Positions 8,253-17,561 of a stretch of DNA of 64,000 nucleotides are shown one piece after another. A model generated the notes under the pieces. The model saw only the letters and a list, made by a program, of their open reading frames with translations. It searched no databases and was not told where the DNA came from. This DNA comes from Flagellimonas flava (GTDB lineage: Bacteria; Bacteroidota; Bacteroidia; Flavobacteriales; Flavobacteriaceae). The stretch lies in the NCBI RefSeq assembly GCF_900129665.1, contig NZ_FQWL01000001.1:620001-684000 (forward strand), read 5' to 3'. Numbering within the stretch: position 1 is the stretch's first letter; each line of letters begins with the position of its first letter. The position numbers were made by a program, and so were the translations under genes.

Positions 8253-9062
8253 ATGGATAAAAAAGTTGTATTGATCACCGGCGGTTCCTCAGGTATAGGA
8301 AAATCAATAGGCACCTATCTAACATCAAAAGATTTTACGGTCTACGGAACCACAAGGAATCTGGACAAATACCCCAATTTTGATGCGTTTCAACTTATAG
8401 CGTTGGATGTGAAATTACCAGAAAGTGTGGAAGCGGCAGTAACAAAGGTTATTGCAGCCGAGGGCCGCTTGGATATTTTGATCAACAATGCGGGAGTTGG
8501 CATTACCGGCCCCATAGAGGAAACGCCCCATGAGGAAATACTGAATGTGTTTGACACCAATTTTCATGGCCCCATACATATGATGAAGGCCGTGTTACCG
8601 CAGATGCGAAAGCAGGGTGGGGGAGTCATCATCAATATTACTTCCATAGCTGGTTATATGGGATTGCCCTTCCGCGGTTATTATTCAGCCACCAAGGGTG
8701 CTTTAAGCTTGGTAACCGAGGCCTTACGAATGGAAACCAAGAACTTTGGGATTCGAATTTCCAATTTGGCCCCTGGGGACTTTGCCACCAATATTGCGGC
8801 CGGAAGATACCATGCTCCAGTAACGAAAGGTTCGGCCTATGAGGAGGTGTATCAAAAAAGTTTGGATCTTATGAACGAGCATGTGGATGCAGGAGGCGAC
8901 CCGATGCAAGTGGCCCACAAGGTGCATGCGATAATTGAGAAGCGAAACCCTAACATCCACTACCCGGTTGGGGAATTTATGCAAAGGCTTTCGCTCTTGC
9001 TGAAACGGATATTGCCAGGGAAACTTTACGAGAAACTTTTGACCAATCATTACAAGCTTTAA
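8253..9062 (+). CDS. Short-chain dehydrogenase/reductase
   Basis: NAD(P)-dependent oxidoreductase of the classical SDR family, 269 residues from the ATG at 8253 (MDKKVVLITGG); an in-frame ATG at 8220 would add 11 non-conserved residues. Key elements: the GGSSGIG cofactor loop (10-16), NNAG (78-81), catalytic S131, Y144 and K148 in the YSATK motif, and a substrate loop beginning APGDFATNI. The C-terminus has a basic amphipathic stretch (LLLKRILPGKLYEKLL). It follows the SRP RNA terminator and probably has its own promoter. The substrate is unknown. Confidence 0.9.
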   Translation: MDKKVVLITGGSSGIGKSIGTYLTSKDFTVYGTTRNLDKYPNFDAFQLIALDVKLPESVEAAVTKVIAAEGRLDILINNAGVGITGPIEETPHEEILNVFDTNFHGPIHMMKAVLPQMRKQGGGVIINITSIAGYMGLPFRGYYSATKGALSLVTEALRMETKNFGIRISNLAPGDFATNIAAGRYHAPVTKGSAYEEVYQKSLDLMNEHVDAGGDPMQVAHKVHAIIEKRNPNIHYPVGEFMQRLSLLLKRILPGKLYEKLLTNHYKL

Positions 9063-9082
9063 ACTGATGGCATGTTTTTTGA

Positions 9083-9100
9083 TTCATGTTGAAACATGAA
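9083..9100 (+). repeat. Inverted repeat covering a start codon
   Basis: TTCATGTT (9083-9090) and AACATGAA (9093-9100) are perfect complements with a two-base gap, and the ATG of the next gene (9096-9098) lies inside the right arm. In RNA a small hairpin (7-8 bp, tight loop) could hide the start codon; in DNA it could be an operator. Confidence 0.45.
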
Positions 9101-9512
9101 ACCAAAGAACATTACAACCATCATTTTTTTGGCGGCCTTCACCATGCTTCTGCAAGGCTGCGACGAGATTTACGAATGCGTTTTCAACATCAATCCAGAA
9201 ATTCATGATAAACCCTTGGAGTTGGGTTTGGTGGGTGAAAGATATTATGGCATTGTTACGGCAGAGATCAGCAACGAGGTCAATGACGACGACTACGACT
9301 ACGATTTTGACGTGTTTGGCGAATTACCGCCGGGCATATTTTATGATATCAATAGAAGGTCGGTGGAATTTTTTGGCATCCCAGAGGAACGGGGAACCTA
9401 TAGGTTTAGCGTGGAACTGTTTGTAGAAACCTATGATTACTATGGATACGACGGTAGCCCAACCTGTTCTGATTCCACGGTTAGGGACTTCACAATTCAA
9501 GTGGTGGATTAA
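9096..9512 (+). CDS. Small lipoprotein with Ig-like domain
   Basis: A 138-residue protein with a lipobox (MLLQGC, Cys 22). The mature part looks like a single putative-Ig (He_PIG-like) beta-sandwich: the sequence ELPPGIFYDI followed by GIPEERGTYRFSVELFV is the usual pattern of that family. It is very acidic and rich in Tyr (DDDYDYDF). Two Cys (in DEIYECVF and SPTCSD) could form a disulfide. Exported, probably membrane-anchored; function unknown. The start codon lies within an inverted repeat. Confidence 0.75.
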   Translation: MKPKNITTIIFLAAFTMLLQGCDEIYECVFNINPEIHDKPLELGLVGERYYGIVTAEISNEVNDDDYDYDFDVFGELPPGIFYDINRRSVEFFGIPEERGTYRFSVELFVETYDYYGYDGSPTCSDSTVRDFTIQVVD

Positions 9513-9612
9513 AAGCGCTTAACACATATTTTAAGCAAATATTGAACACAAGGCTGGTTAATGTTGTAAATTCGTGTCGAATACTTTTACAACTTAAAAC
9601 AGCGTTTGTAGC

Positions 9613-10269
9613 ATGAAATTTTTTATAGACACCGCCAATCTCGACCAAATTGCCGAAGCACAACAATTGGGTGTTTTGGATGGCGTTACCACCAACCCTT
9701 CCTTGATGGCCAAGGAGGGTATTACTGGCAAAGACAATATCTTAAAGCATTATGTGGATATCTGCAATATCGTTGAGGGCGATGTTTCTGCAGAAGTAGT
9801 TTCCACCGAATTTGACGCTATGGTCAAGGAAGGGGAGGAGCTGGCTAAATTACATGAGCAGATTGTGGTTAAGGTACCCATGATCAAAGATGGTGTAAAG
9901 GCCTTAAAGTATTTCTCTGATAAAGGAATCCGTACCAATTGCACCTTGGTGTTTTCACCTGGTCAGGCACTCTTGGCGGCAAAAGCCGGGGCTACCTATG
10001 TGTCTCCTTTTTTGGGACGCTTGGATGATATCTCAACCGACGGACTCAATTTGATTTCCGAGATTCGGTTGATTTATGACAACTATGGTTTTGATACTCA
10101 AATTCTAGCCGCCTCCATCCGTCATACCATGCATGTAATCGATTGTGCCAAAATAGGCGCCGATGTCATGACCGGACCTTTATCGTCCATTACAGGGCTT
10201 TTAAAACATCCCCTTACAGATATTGGATTGGAAAAATTCTTGGCGGATTACCGAAAGGGAAACTCCTAA
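9613..10269 (+). CDS. fsa: Transaldolase of the FSA/TalC type
   Basis: Cytoplasmic sugar-phosphate enzyme of 218 residues, the usual length of the small transaldolase / fructose-6-phosphate aldolase family. The Schiff-base lysine is K87 in the VKVPM motif; FIDTANL at the N-terminus, [24 protein letters not shown] and [10 protein letters not shown] are all typical. It would move dihydroxyacetone units in the non-oxidative pentose phosphate pathway, or act as an aldolase; these two activities cannot be separated by eye. A weak terminator follows at 10297. Confidence 0.92.
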   Translation: MKFFIDTANLDQIAEAQQLGVLDGVTTNPSLMAKEGITGKDNILKHYVDICNIVEGDVSAEVVSTEFDAMVKEGEELAKLHEQIVVKVPMIKDGVKALKYFSDKGIRTNCTLVFSPGQALLAAKAGATYVSPFLGRLDDISTDGLNLISEIRLIYDNYGFDTQILAASIRHTMHVIDCAKIGADVMTGPLSSITGLLKHPLTDIGLEKFLADYRKGNS

Positions 10270-10296
10270 AGGATTTACGATTAATATAGGATTTAC

Positions 10297-10332
10297 GAAC
10301 CCTGGAAACTATGTTTTTCGGGGTTTCTTTTT
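10297..10332 (+). terminator. Weak intrinsic terminator behind fsa
   Basis: GAACCC (10297-10302) can pair with GGGTTTC (10321-10327) around an 18-base loop, and a run of seven T follows. The stem is short, so confidence is moderate. It lies between the fsa stop and the stop of the convergent gene. Confidence 0.5.
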
Positions 10333-11715
10333 TTAGAATGCCGCGTATAGATTGGTAAAAGCGTCTACCACCACTGTATCTTCCGCGATAACACATTTAT
10401 AAAGATCATCCAAGATCAAGGCAGTCTGAACTTCCCTGAAATCATCCCCATGGAATTGCTTGGACTTGTCCAAATTGTACTCTTCCAGCATATTCATCCA
10501 TTGGGTGTGACTGGTCTTAACATTGATGCCCACGAAATGGTGGTCGGGATATTCTTCCTGTAACTTGGCAACTCGCTTGGTGATATTTTTGAAATGTCCT
10601 TTTTGGGAGGCTGTCCAAAAATAGAAGACGGTCTTTTTATTTTTACTAATATCCTTTAAGGATACTCTTTCATTGTCAATGTTGACTATTTGAAGATTCG
10701 GCAGTTCCTTTTCCGGTTGCAGATTCTGAATACCTTCGTACAGGTGATTGATTTCGGCTTTATGATCCTCGTTGGAGGAAAGCTTTCTAAACTTATCAAT
10801 GAAAATCTGGCATTCCTGACTTGCATTGTGTTCCTTTAAAAGATAATCCATGGCGATGTTTCTGAATAGGATATCGCGCAATTCCTGTTCCTTGACCAAG
10901 CTATCTACCAGTTTCAATTTGTGTTTATTGAAGTGCAGACGTCCCATTGCGGGTTTTTCATTTGTTCCGCAGCCCACTTGGCAGGTCATGTAGGATAAAT
11001 TGCCAAAGTGGTATTTCAGAAAATCAAAATAGGGTCTAAAGTATGCAAGCTCCCTGTTGTTCAAATCCAAAGTGGCCCGATAATCATAAAAAGAATCCGA
11101 AAGCTGTTCAAAAACCTCGTTGCCGGTTTTTTTCTTGTGATAGAACGGATAGGTTTCCTTATGGAGAAAGTCGGTATAATGGATTGAAGCTTCCGCCATC
11201 TCCACAACCTTGTCGCTTAGCGTGTTGTCTGCGGTAAGATCCTGAAGCATATTTATTTTGATATTCTTGATGGAATCCAGCTTGCGAGCAAAATCCTCGG
11301 GGGGTAATTTGTAGTAGCTATAGACCAAGTGCTCGTCTCGTTCGTTGGCCAAGAACATTTCTACAAGAAAATTATTGATGTCGCTGCCGCGCCCTGAGAA
11401 AACCAAAGACTCGTCAAATTCCATGGTATTTAAACGTATGAGGATGCTATCGCCTTCCTGAAGGTATAGGTACTGTTGTTCTGGACTGTGATCGAAATGG
11501 TAGAGGCCTTCCTCAATCCCGCCAAGCTTGAAGGCAAATCTGTTATTGTCGTCCAGCTGTACCGAATCGATATAGGAATCGTTCCGATATAGGACCACAT
11601 AATCGCTGGTGGGGTTGACTATCTCTCCTCCAAAAAAGACCGTGGGGCAATCCCCGGATCTTCCAGTACACGACAAAATGGACACTAAAGAGAGGCCGAG
11701 TAAAAATCTAATCAT
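10333..11715 (-). CDS. TlpA-like thioredoxin-fold lipoprotein lacking the CxxC motif
   Basis: A 460-residue protein from the ATG at 11715 (MIRFLLGLSLVSILSC, lipobox Cys 16). An N-terminal beta domain of the kind found in Bacteroidota thiol-disulfide lipoproteins (about 25-110) is followed by a helical middle (about 110-350), and the last ~110 residues have the thioredoxin/AhpC-TSA fold (LKDISKNKKTVFYFWTAS, then FVGINVK). Where active family members have WCxxC, this protein has WTASQKGH, so it should not do thiol redox chemistry. It may be a binding or chaperone-like relic of the TlpA/ResA family. It stands alone on the minus strand. Confidence 0.8.
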   Translation of the reverse strand: MIRFLLGLSLVSILSCTGRSGDCPTVFFGGEIVNPTSDYVVLYRNDSYIDSVQLDDNNRFAFKLGGIEEGLYHFDHSPEQQYLYLQEGDSILIRLNTMEFDESLVFSGRGSDINNFLVEMFLANERDEHLVYSYYKLPPEDFARKLDSIKNIKINMLQDLTADNTLSDKVVEMAEASIHYTDFLHKETYPFYHKKKTGNEVFEQLSDSFYDYRATLDLNNRELAYFRPYFDFLKYHFGNLSYMTCQVGCGTNEKPAMGRLHFNKHKLKLVDSLVKEQELRDILFRNIAMDYLLKEHNASQECQIFIDKFRKLSSNEDHKAEINHLYEGIQNLQPEKELPNLQIVNIDNERVSLKDISKNKKTVFYFWTASQKGHFKNITKRVAKLQEEYPDHHFVGINVKTSHTQWMNMLEEYNLDKSKQFHGDDFREVQTALILDDLYKCVIAEDTVVVDAFTNLYAAF

Positions 11716-11835
11716 ATAAAGCGAACGATCATATTTGACCAACAAAATTAAGAATAGCTTAATCCTAAGCTTGTTAATAGCTAGTTAAATGTTGTAAAAC
11801 CTTGTTTTAGTGATGTTTAATAATCCACTTTTAAA

Positions 11836-11867
11836 TTGGAAATACGACCGTGTTTTAGCTACTTTTG
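11836..11867 (+). promoter_or_regulatory. Bacteroidota-type promoter of the ABC-F gene
   Basis: TTG at 11836-11838 and TACTTTTG at 11860-11867, 21 bases apart, fit the TTG/TANNTTTG consensus. Transcription would begin near 11873, giving a leader of only about 14 bases before the ATG at 11887. Confidence 0.65.
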
Positions 11868-11886
11868 CACCAAAATAAGAAAAGGA

Positions 11887-13518
11887 ATGTTATCAGTATC
11901 CAATTTATCGGTACAGTTCGGAAAAAGAGTGTTGTTTGACGAGGTGAATGTGACCTTTACCCATGGGAATTGCTATGGAATCATTGGGGCAAATGGGGCA
12001 GGCAAATCCACGTTTTTGAGGATTCTGTCCGGACAGATGGAGCCTACTTCGGGCAGTGTAAACCTGGAGCCGGGCAAGCGAATGTCGATCCTGGAACAGG
12101 ACCATAATGCGTATGATGAATTTCCTGTGCTCGAATCCGTGGTGATGGGAAATAAGCCACTTTTTAAGATTAAGAAGGAAATCGATGCGCTTTATGCAGA
12201 TTACTCTGACGAGAATGCAGAAAAGATAGGGGAGCTCCAAGTACAATTTGAAGAGATGAATGGATGGAACGCCGATAGCGATGCAGCGGCCATGCTTTCC
12301 AACCTTGGTATTTCTGAAGAGCTACATTATACGGCCATGGCAGATATGGATTCCAAACTTAAAGTAAGAGTACTCTTGGCCCAAGCTCTGTTCGGCAATC
12401 CTGATGTACTGATCATGGATGAGCCTACCAACGATTTGGATTATGAGACCATCAATTGGTTGGAGAACTTTTTGGCAAACTATGATAACACTGTCATTGT
12501 GGTTTCCCACGACAGGCACTTCCTTGATGCGGTTTGTACCAGTATAGCGGATATTGACTTTGGAAAAATCAATCTGTTTTCAGGGAACTATACATTTTGG
12601 TATCAAAGTAGTCAATTGGCAGCGCGCCAAAGAGCGCAACAGAACAAAAAGGTAGAGGAGAAAGCCAAAGAACTTCAGGAGTTTATCCAGCGATTTAGTG
12701 CCAATGTGGCCAAGAGCAAGCAGGCCACCTCAAGAAAGAAGATGTTGGATAAACTGAAAATTGAGGATATCAAACCATCCAGTAGAAGGTATCCCGCCAT
12801 TATTTTTGAGCGTGAGCGTGAAGCCGGCGATCAAATATTGAACGTAGAAAAACTCTCAGCCACTTCGGAAGATGGTGATTTACTGTTCCAGAACGTGAAT
12901 ATCAATCTGGCCAAAGGAGACAAAGTGGCCATTATCTCTAAGGATTCAAGGGCCACAACGGCATTTTATGATATTATCAACGGCGTTACAAAAGCAGATA
13001 GTGGTTCTTACCAATGGGGGGTGACCACCAACCAATCCTATCTACCAGCGGACAATGCCTCTTACTTTAAGGAGGATGTCAATTTGGTGGATTGGCTTCG
13101 GCAGTGGGCCAAGACAGAAGAGGAGCGGGAAGAGGTATATATCCGAGGTTTCCTTGGGAAAATGTTGTTCAGTGGGGAAGAAGCCCTGAAAAAATGCACC
13201 GTGCTCTCCGGGGGTGAAAAAGTGCGTTGTATGTTAAGCCGCATGATGATGCTTCGAGCCAACGTATTGATGCTCGACGAACCCACAAACCATTTGGACC
13301 TAGAAAGTATTACAGCCTTCAATAATTCCTTAAAGAACTTTAAAGGGACTGTATTGCTGACAACCCACGATCACGAATTTGTGCATACTGTTGCAACAAG
13401 AATCATCGAATTAACACCCAAAGGAACCATTGATCGTTACCTGAGTTTTGATGATTATATGTCGGATAAATCCATTAAGGAGCAGCGCGACAAAATGTAT
13501 GCTGTGGCGGCGGTTTGA
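11887..13518 (+). CDS. ABC-F family ATPase, YbiT-like
   Basis: A soluble protein with two nucleotide-binding domains, 543 residues. The first domain has an intact Walker A (GANGAGKST, 34-42) and Walker B (VLIMDEPTNDLD); its signature is degenerate (DMDSKLKVR), as in YbiT. The linker (about 240-310) is charged and helical, as expected for ribosome-associated ABC-F proteins. In the second domain the Walker A position reads SKDSRATT, so ATP binding there is altered, but LSGGEK and DEPTNHLD are kept. The ATG at 11887 is chosen because the promoter leaves no room for an earlier start. It would act on the ribosome E site; a specific antibiotic-resistance role is not indicated. Confidence 0.9.
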   Translation: MLSVSNLSVQFGKRVLFDEVNVTFTHGNCYGIIGANGAGKSTFLRILSGQMEPTSGSVNLEPGKRMSILEQDHNAYDEFPVLESVVMGNKPLFKIKKEIDALYADYSDENAEKIGELQVQFEEMNGWNADSDAAAMLSNLGISEELHYTAMADMDSKLKVRVLLAQALFGNPDVLIMDEPTNDLDYETINWLENFLANYDNTVIVVSHDRHFLDAVCTSIADIDFGKINLFSGNYTFWYQSSQLAARQRAQQNKKVEEKAKELQEFIQRFSANVAKSKQATSRKKMLDKLKIEDIKPSSRRYPAIIFEREREAGDQILNVEKLSATSEDGDLLFQNVNINLAKGDKVAIISKDSRATTAFYDIINGVTKADSGSYQWGVTTNQSYLPADNASYFKEDVNLVDWLRQWAKTEEEREEVYIRGFLGKMLFSGEEALKKCTVLSGGEKVRCMLSRMMMLRANVLMLDEPTNHLDLESITAFNNSLKNFKGTVLLTTHDHEFVHTVATRIIELTPKGTIDRYLSFDDYMSDKSIKEQRDKMYAVAAV

Positions 13519-14238
13519 TCAAGCATTGAAATACTTACTGTTCCAGATAGCGGGATTGAAATTTTTACCCAATGCAAAGCCATAGAAAATAACCACTGAG
13601 GCTATGCACTTGAACATAAAAAAGAAAACAATCCAAAACTCGGCGGTAGAGCTATTTTTGGAAAAAAGCCCATCAGGTACCAATAGGGTGATCCAGTAAC
13701 TTATCAAAAGGACGAAAAACACAAGATTCACCATGTTCTTAAAGGGCCATACCAACAGTTTTCGAAGAGGGTGCAGGTCATTGCCCCATTTGTGAACTAG
13801 GTAGTAATAGTCGTTCCCGATCGGGGCAAAAAGCAATGGGTCGTCCTTGTCTTCCAGTTTAAAAAGCTTGGAAGGTGCCATTACCTTAAAACCTTTCAGT
13901 TCGGTATTGTGCTGGGCCTCCAATTTTTTGATTTTGGACACACCACTTTTGGGCACCTCTCCCTTAAAGTATCTGCTGTCCAGAAATCGAAGTCGATAAT
14001 CGATGCATATTTTTTTGATGTGCTCCAGGTGATAGATATTTTCTGCTTCAAGCAATTCAAAATTAAAATCGTTTGTTGAGGCCCCTTTGCTTGATGTTAA
14101 TTCGGAATCGATTCTGTTTTCTTGGGTGAAACGTTCTTCAAGGAGCTTTTGTACATTTTCAAGAATCTGTGCTTCAGTCACCTCCTTTTTCCTGAGTCTT
14201 TGCAATTGTAGCTCAATGTTGGTTTTTGGTAAAATCAT
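13519..14238 (-). CDS. Conserved membrane protein of unknown function
   Basis: A 239-residue protein whose stop abuts the stop of the convergent ABC-F gene. Residues 1-160 are soluble and charged, with a coiled-coil-like start (QLQRLRKKEVTEAQILENVQKL-type helix). Two membrane helices lie near 172-192 (VNLVFFVLLISYWITLLV) and 205-225 (FWIVFFFMFKCIASVVIFYG). The middle contains PIGNDYYYLVHKWGND, a pattern I associate with uncharacterised flavobacterial proteins. It is probably an inner-membrane protein with a cytoplasmic N-domain. Function unknown. Confidence 0.75.
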   Translation of the reverse strand: MILPKTNIELQLQRLRKKEVTEAQILENVQKLLEERFTQENRIDSELTSSKGASTNDFNFELLEAENIYHLEHIKKICIDYRLRFLDSRYFKGEVPKSGVSKIKKLEAQHNTELKGFKVMAPSKLFKLEDKDDPLLFAPIGNDYYYLVHKWGNDLHPLRKLLVWPFKNMVNLVFFVLLISYWITLLVPDGLFSKNSSTAEFWIVFFFMFKCIASVVIFYGFALGKNFNPAIWNSKYFNA

Positions 14239-14261
14239 TTTGTTCTTCTTAGCAATCTCTT

Positions 14262-14292
14262 CAAAGTTAACGAATTAGGAAAATCATCTGAA
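14262..14292 (-). promoter_or_regulatory. Promoter of the membrane protein gene
   Basis: On the minus strand TAACTTTG (14262-14269) matches TANNTTTG exactly. A TTC lies 20 bases upstream in place of the usual TTG. The expected start of transcription is about 20 bases before the ATG at 14238. Confidence 0.5.
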
Positions 14293-14392
14293 AAAGACTC
14301 TCTAAAAGCAAATGTTAACATATTGTTAAATAAATTTCACAAAGCGAATTCCGGAGGCGGTTTTGTTAAAAAAGTGTATCTTATCGAAGTTT

Positions 14393-14425
14393 TTGGCATT
14401 TAAACGTATAAAGGCATTATTTTAG
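14393..14425 (+). promoter_or_regulatory. Possible promoter of the fasciclin gene
   Basis: TTG at 14393-14395 and TATTTTAG at 14418-14425 are 22 bases apart; the second element has one mismatch to TANNTTTG. It lies about 40 bases before the start codon. Confidence 0.35.
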
Positions 14426-14463
14426 GTGCTGCAGATTGAAAAGTCCCAAAGATTAGAACCATT

Positions 14464-15003
14464 ATGAAAGCTCCCTCAAACAAAATCCTACTTAGTCTGT
14501 GCTTTGTCCTTTCCCTATCGGTTTACGGCCAAAATTCTAAAACCTTTACTAGCGATATCACTGCGGAAAGAACCTTGGACTCAGACCGTCATAAAATACT
14601 TTTTGAGGCGGTTAAGGCGTCTGAGATGGAATCGTTATTGGATGAGGCGGGTCCCCTTACCGTATTCGCTCCTTCCGATGCGGCTTTTGAGCGGTTCTCC
14701 AATGGAAAGGTTGAAGAGCTATTGAATTCCGAAGACAAGAGTGAATTGAAATCCCTTTTGGGGTATCATATTGTTGCCGGTCATTTAACAGCTTCCAAAA
14801 TTTTAAGGGCTATGTGTAGGGGAAATGGCAAGGCAAGTTTTACCACGATACAAGGGAAAAAATTAGTAGCCCATATGGACGGCTATGATATTGTATTGAC
14901 TGACCCAATTGGCAATACGGCTCGAATCACAACTGCAGATGTACGTCAAAAAAACAGTGTTATCCACGAGATAGACAGTGTAATCCAACCCACCCAAATG
15001 TAA
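14464..15003 (+). CDS. Secreted fasciclin (FAS1) domain protein
   Basis: A 179-residue exported protein with a signal peptide ending at SVYGQ (residue 23). The rest is one FAS1 domain: the H1 box is seen in PLTVFAPSDAAFERF and the H2-like part in TADVRQKNSVIHEIDSVI, with the YHIVAGHLTA strand between. FAS1 domains mediate adhesion or carbohydrate contact at cell surfaces; flavobacteria often have several small ones. It converges on pheT with a 9-base gap, and I see no terminator there. Confidence 0.9.
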   Translation: MKAPSNKILLSLCFVLSLSVYGQNSKTFTSDITAERTLDSDRHKILFEAVKASEMESLLDEAGPLTVFAPSDAAFERFSNGKVEELLNSEDKSELKSLLGYHIVAGHLTASKILRAMCRGNGKASFTTIQGKKLVAHMDGYDIVLTDPIGNTARITTADVRQKNSVIHEIDSVIQPTQM

Positions 15004-15012
15004 AAAGGGAAT

Positions 15013-17433
15013 CTAGCGAAGTTCCGCTCCAAGTTCTTTTTGATATCCAGCTAGGAACTTTGACATTATTTTGTCAATTTGCTTGTCTGTTAGAGTTTTG
15101 TTTTCATCCAAAAGTGTAAAACTTACCGCATATGACTTTTTACCATCTGGCAGTTTCTTACCGAGATAAACATCAAACAAGCTGACTTTTTTAAGGAGTT
15201 TTTTCTCCGTTTTCCATGCTATATCATATACCTGCTGAAATGTAATACTTTCATCCAACAGAAGCGCAAAATCTCTTGTGACCTCAGGGTATTTTGGGAT
15301 ATCCTTAAACGAAATCTTTTGGTCGCGAACCAATTCCATAATTACATCCCAATCCAAATCGGCATAAAAAACATCCTGTTTGATATCGAACTCCTTTAAC
15401 ATGGTCTTGCTTACAAGTCCGTAAGCCCCTATGTGCTTCCCATTCTTGCTTAGGCCCAATCCTTCAGCAAAAGAAGCATCTTGATGCGGTTTGGTTAGCA
15501 CGCCCTCAATGCCCAATCGGCTAAGGACATTTTCAACGCTTCCTTTTAGGTAGAAGAAATCCGTTTTTTTGGAATCTTGGGTCCAACTACTTTGATTGCG
15601 GTTCCCTGTAATGAAGACACAGAGATGTTGTTTTTCCAAATTCTCGTTTTTGGACTTGTGGTAGGTCTTGCCAAACTCAAAGAGTTTCAAATCCGTTTTT
15701 TGACGGTTCAAATTGTAACCCACGGTCTGGAGCCCAGAGAACAACATGGAGGTCCTAAGGACTGACAAATCAGCACTAAGGGGATTGAGCATGGTGACAT
15801 TGGCGTCCTCACCACTCAACAAATCTTGCTTTCCGGCGGCTACCAAACTGTTGGTCATGGTTTCGTAAAATCCTTGGGAAGCCAACATATTGGCGACCAC
15901 ATCTTGTACCCTGTAATTCTCAAATTTAGAGGACTTGGCAATGGATGCGGTCAGTTTTTCCTTGTGGTCAATATTGTTGTAACCGTAGACCCTTAAAATC
16001 TCTTCGATGACATCCACTTCACGCTCTACATCGACACGGTAGTTGGGAATGGTAAGCCCCAATCCGGATTCGGTAACATTGTTGACCTTGATTTCCAAAG
16101 AAGAAAGAATCGATTTAATGGTATCCCTCGGAATTTCTTGTCCTATTAAAGAGTTGATTTTATCAAAAGTTAGGAAAACCTGACGCTCCTGCGCCTTTTT
16201 TGGGTAAAGGTCCACCACTTCCGAACTGATATCCCCTCCGGCAATTTCTTTGATCAAAAGAGCAGCACGTTTTAGCGCATACTCTGTCATGTTAATATCG
16301 ATACCCCGCTCAAACCTAAAGGAGGCATCTGTATTTAGACCGTGGCGTTTGGCCGTTTTTCTAATGGAAACCGAATCGAAATAGGCACTTTCCAAAAAGA
16401 TGGAAGTAGTGTCTTCTGTAACTCCTGAATGAATCCCGCCAAAAACACCGGCGATACACATGGGTTTTTCGCTGTCACAAATCATGAGGTCATCCTCGTG
16501 CAATTCACGTTCTACCTCGTCCAAAGTCACAAACTTGGTTCCCGCGGGCAACGTCTTGACTTCAATTTTTCCTCCTTTTATCTTGTTTGCGTCAAAGGCA
16601 TGCAGCGGTTGTCCCAATTCATGAAGCACATAGTTGGTCACGTCCACCACATTGTTAATGGGCGAAAGTCCAATGGCCTTCAATCGGTTCTTTAACCAGT
16701 CAGGGGATTCCTGGACAATGATATTGCTTATGGTCACCCCACAATATCTAGGTGCCAATTGGCTGTCCTCAACCTCCACATCAATTTTTAGGGACCTGTT
16801 ATCTATAAGAAAGTTACTGGTGGAAGGGGTAAGCAATCCCTTTTGAATTTCTTGCTGCTCCAATCCGGCCTTTAAATCCCTGGCCACTCCAAAATGACTC
16901 ATGGCATCGGCTCTGTTGGGGGTAAGTCCAATTTCGAAAACTTGATCTTTTTCAATCTCAAAAACTTTGGCGCAAGGAGTGCCTACTTCCAGTACCTCGC
17001 TAAGCACCATAATGCCATCATGGCTTTCACCCAAGCCAAGCTCATCCTCGGCACAGATCATCCCATGGCTTTCCTCTCCCCGTATCTTCCCTTTTTTAAT
17101 TTGCCAGGCTTCCCCTTCCTTACTATACAGAGTGGTTCCAATGGTGGCAACAGGTACCTTTTGTCCGGCCTCTACGTTGGGCGCACCACATACAATTTGA
17201 ACTGGGGTGCTTTGGCCGATATCTACTGTGGTAAGTTTAAGACGATCTGCATTGGGGTGTTTATCGCAGGTGAGAACGTGCCCAACCACAACACCTTCCA
17301 AACCACCTTGGACGGATTCAAACTTGGAGATTCCCTCAACCTCTAAACCAAGATCTGTGAGTAATTCCCCAGTCCTGTCGGCATCCCAATCAATTTGTAA
17401 AAACTGCTTTAACCAGTTGTAAGAAATCTTCAT
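15013..17433 (-). CDS. pheT: Phenylalanine--tRNA ligase, beta subunit
   Basis: Cytoplasmic, 806 residues, the normal length for bacterial PheT. Domain order: B1 with an OB-fold tRNA-binding insert (about 40-155, with VVGHVLTCDKHPNADRL), B3/B4 editing region (about 210-390; LGQPLHAFD and FRFERGID), B5 (about 405-470), catalytic-like core (480-700), and a C-terminal FDX-ACB anticodon-binding domain (about 710-806, KYPEVTRDFALLLDE). It pairs with PheS to charge tRNA-Phe; pheS is not in the window. It stands alone on its strand. Confidence 0.97.
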   Translation of the reverse strand: MKISYNWLKQFLQIDWDADRTGELLTDLGLEVEGISKFESVQGGLEGVVVGHVLTCDKHPNADRLKLTTVDIGQSTPVQIVCGAPNVEAGQKVPVATIGTTLYSKEGEAWQIKKGKIRGEESHGMICAEDELGLGESHDGIMVLSEVLEVGTPCAKVFEIEKDQVFEIGLTPNRADAMSHFGVARDLKAGLEQQEIQKGLLTPSTSNFLIDNRSLKIDVEVEDSQLAPRYCGVTISNIIVQESPDWLKNRLKAIGLSPINNVVDVTNYVLHELGQPLHAFDANKIKGGKIEVKTLPAGTKFVTLDEVERELHEDDLMICDSEKPMCIAGVFGGIHSGVTEDTTSIFLESAYFDSVSIRKTAKRHGLNTDASFRFERGIDINMTEYALKRAALLIKEIAGGDISSEVVDLYPKKAQERQVFLTFDKINSLIGQEIPRDTIKSILSSLEIKVNNVTESGLGLTIPNYRVDVEREVDVIEEILRVYGYNNIDHKEKLTASIAKSSKFENYRVQDVVANMLASQGFYETMTNSLVAAGKQDLLSGEDANVTMLNPLSADLSVLRTSMLFSGLQTVGYNLNRQKTDLKLFEFGKTYHKSKNENLEKQHLCVFITGNRNQSSWTQDSKKTDFFYLKGSVENVLSRLGIEGVLTKPHQDASFAEGLGLSKNGKHIGAYGLVSKTMLKEFDIKQDVFYADLDWDVIMELVRDQKISFKDIPKYPEVTRDFALLLDESITFQQVYDIAWKTEKKLLKKVSLFDVYLGKKLPDGKKSYAVSFTLLDENKTLTDKQIDKIMSKFLAGYQKELGAELR

Positions 17434-17561
17434 ACCCCAAATTTAAAGTGGACAAAGATAAAACAATAGGTCAACAGATTCAACGGAAATATACCATGGC
17501 ATGGTGAGGTATATGTAAGTTATCCGTAGGATTTACGATATTTAAGTCAAATATCCACTCC

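Noticed and set aside
10270-10300. GGATTTACG repeated at 10270 and 10288, and again near 17528
   Set aside because: Only nine bases, no symmetry and no consistent position relative to genes; likely chance or degenerate repeat.
16894-17346. 150-codon plus-strand frame inside pheT
   Set aside because: Antisense shadow of a conserved tRNA synthetase gene.
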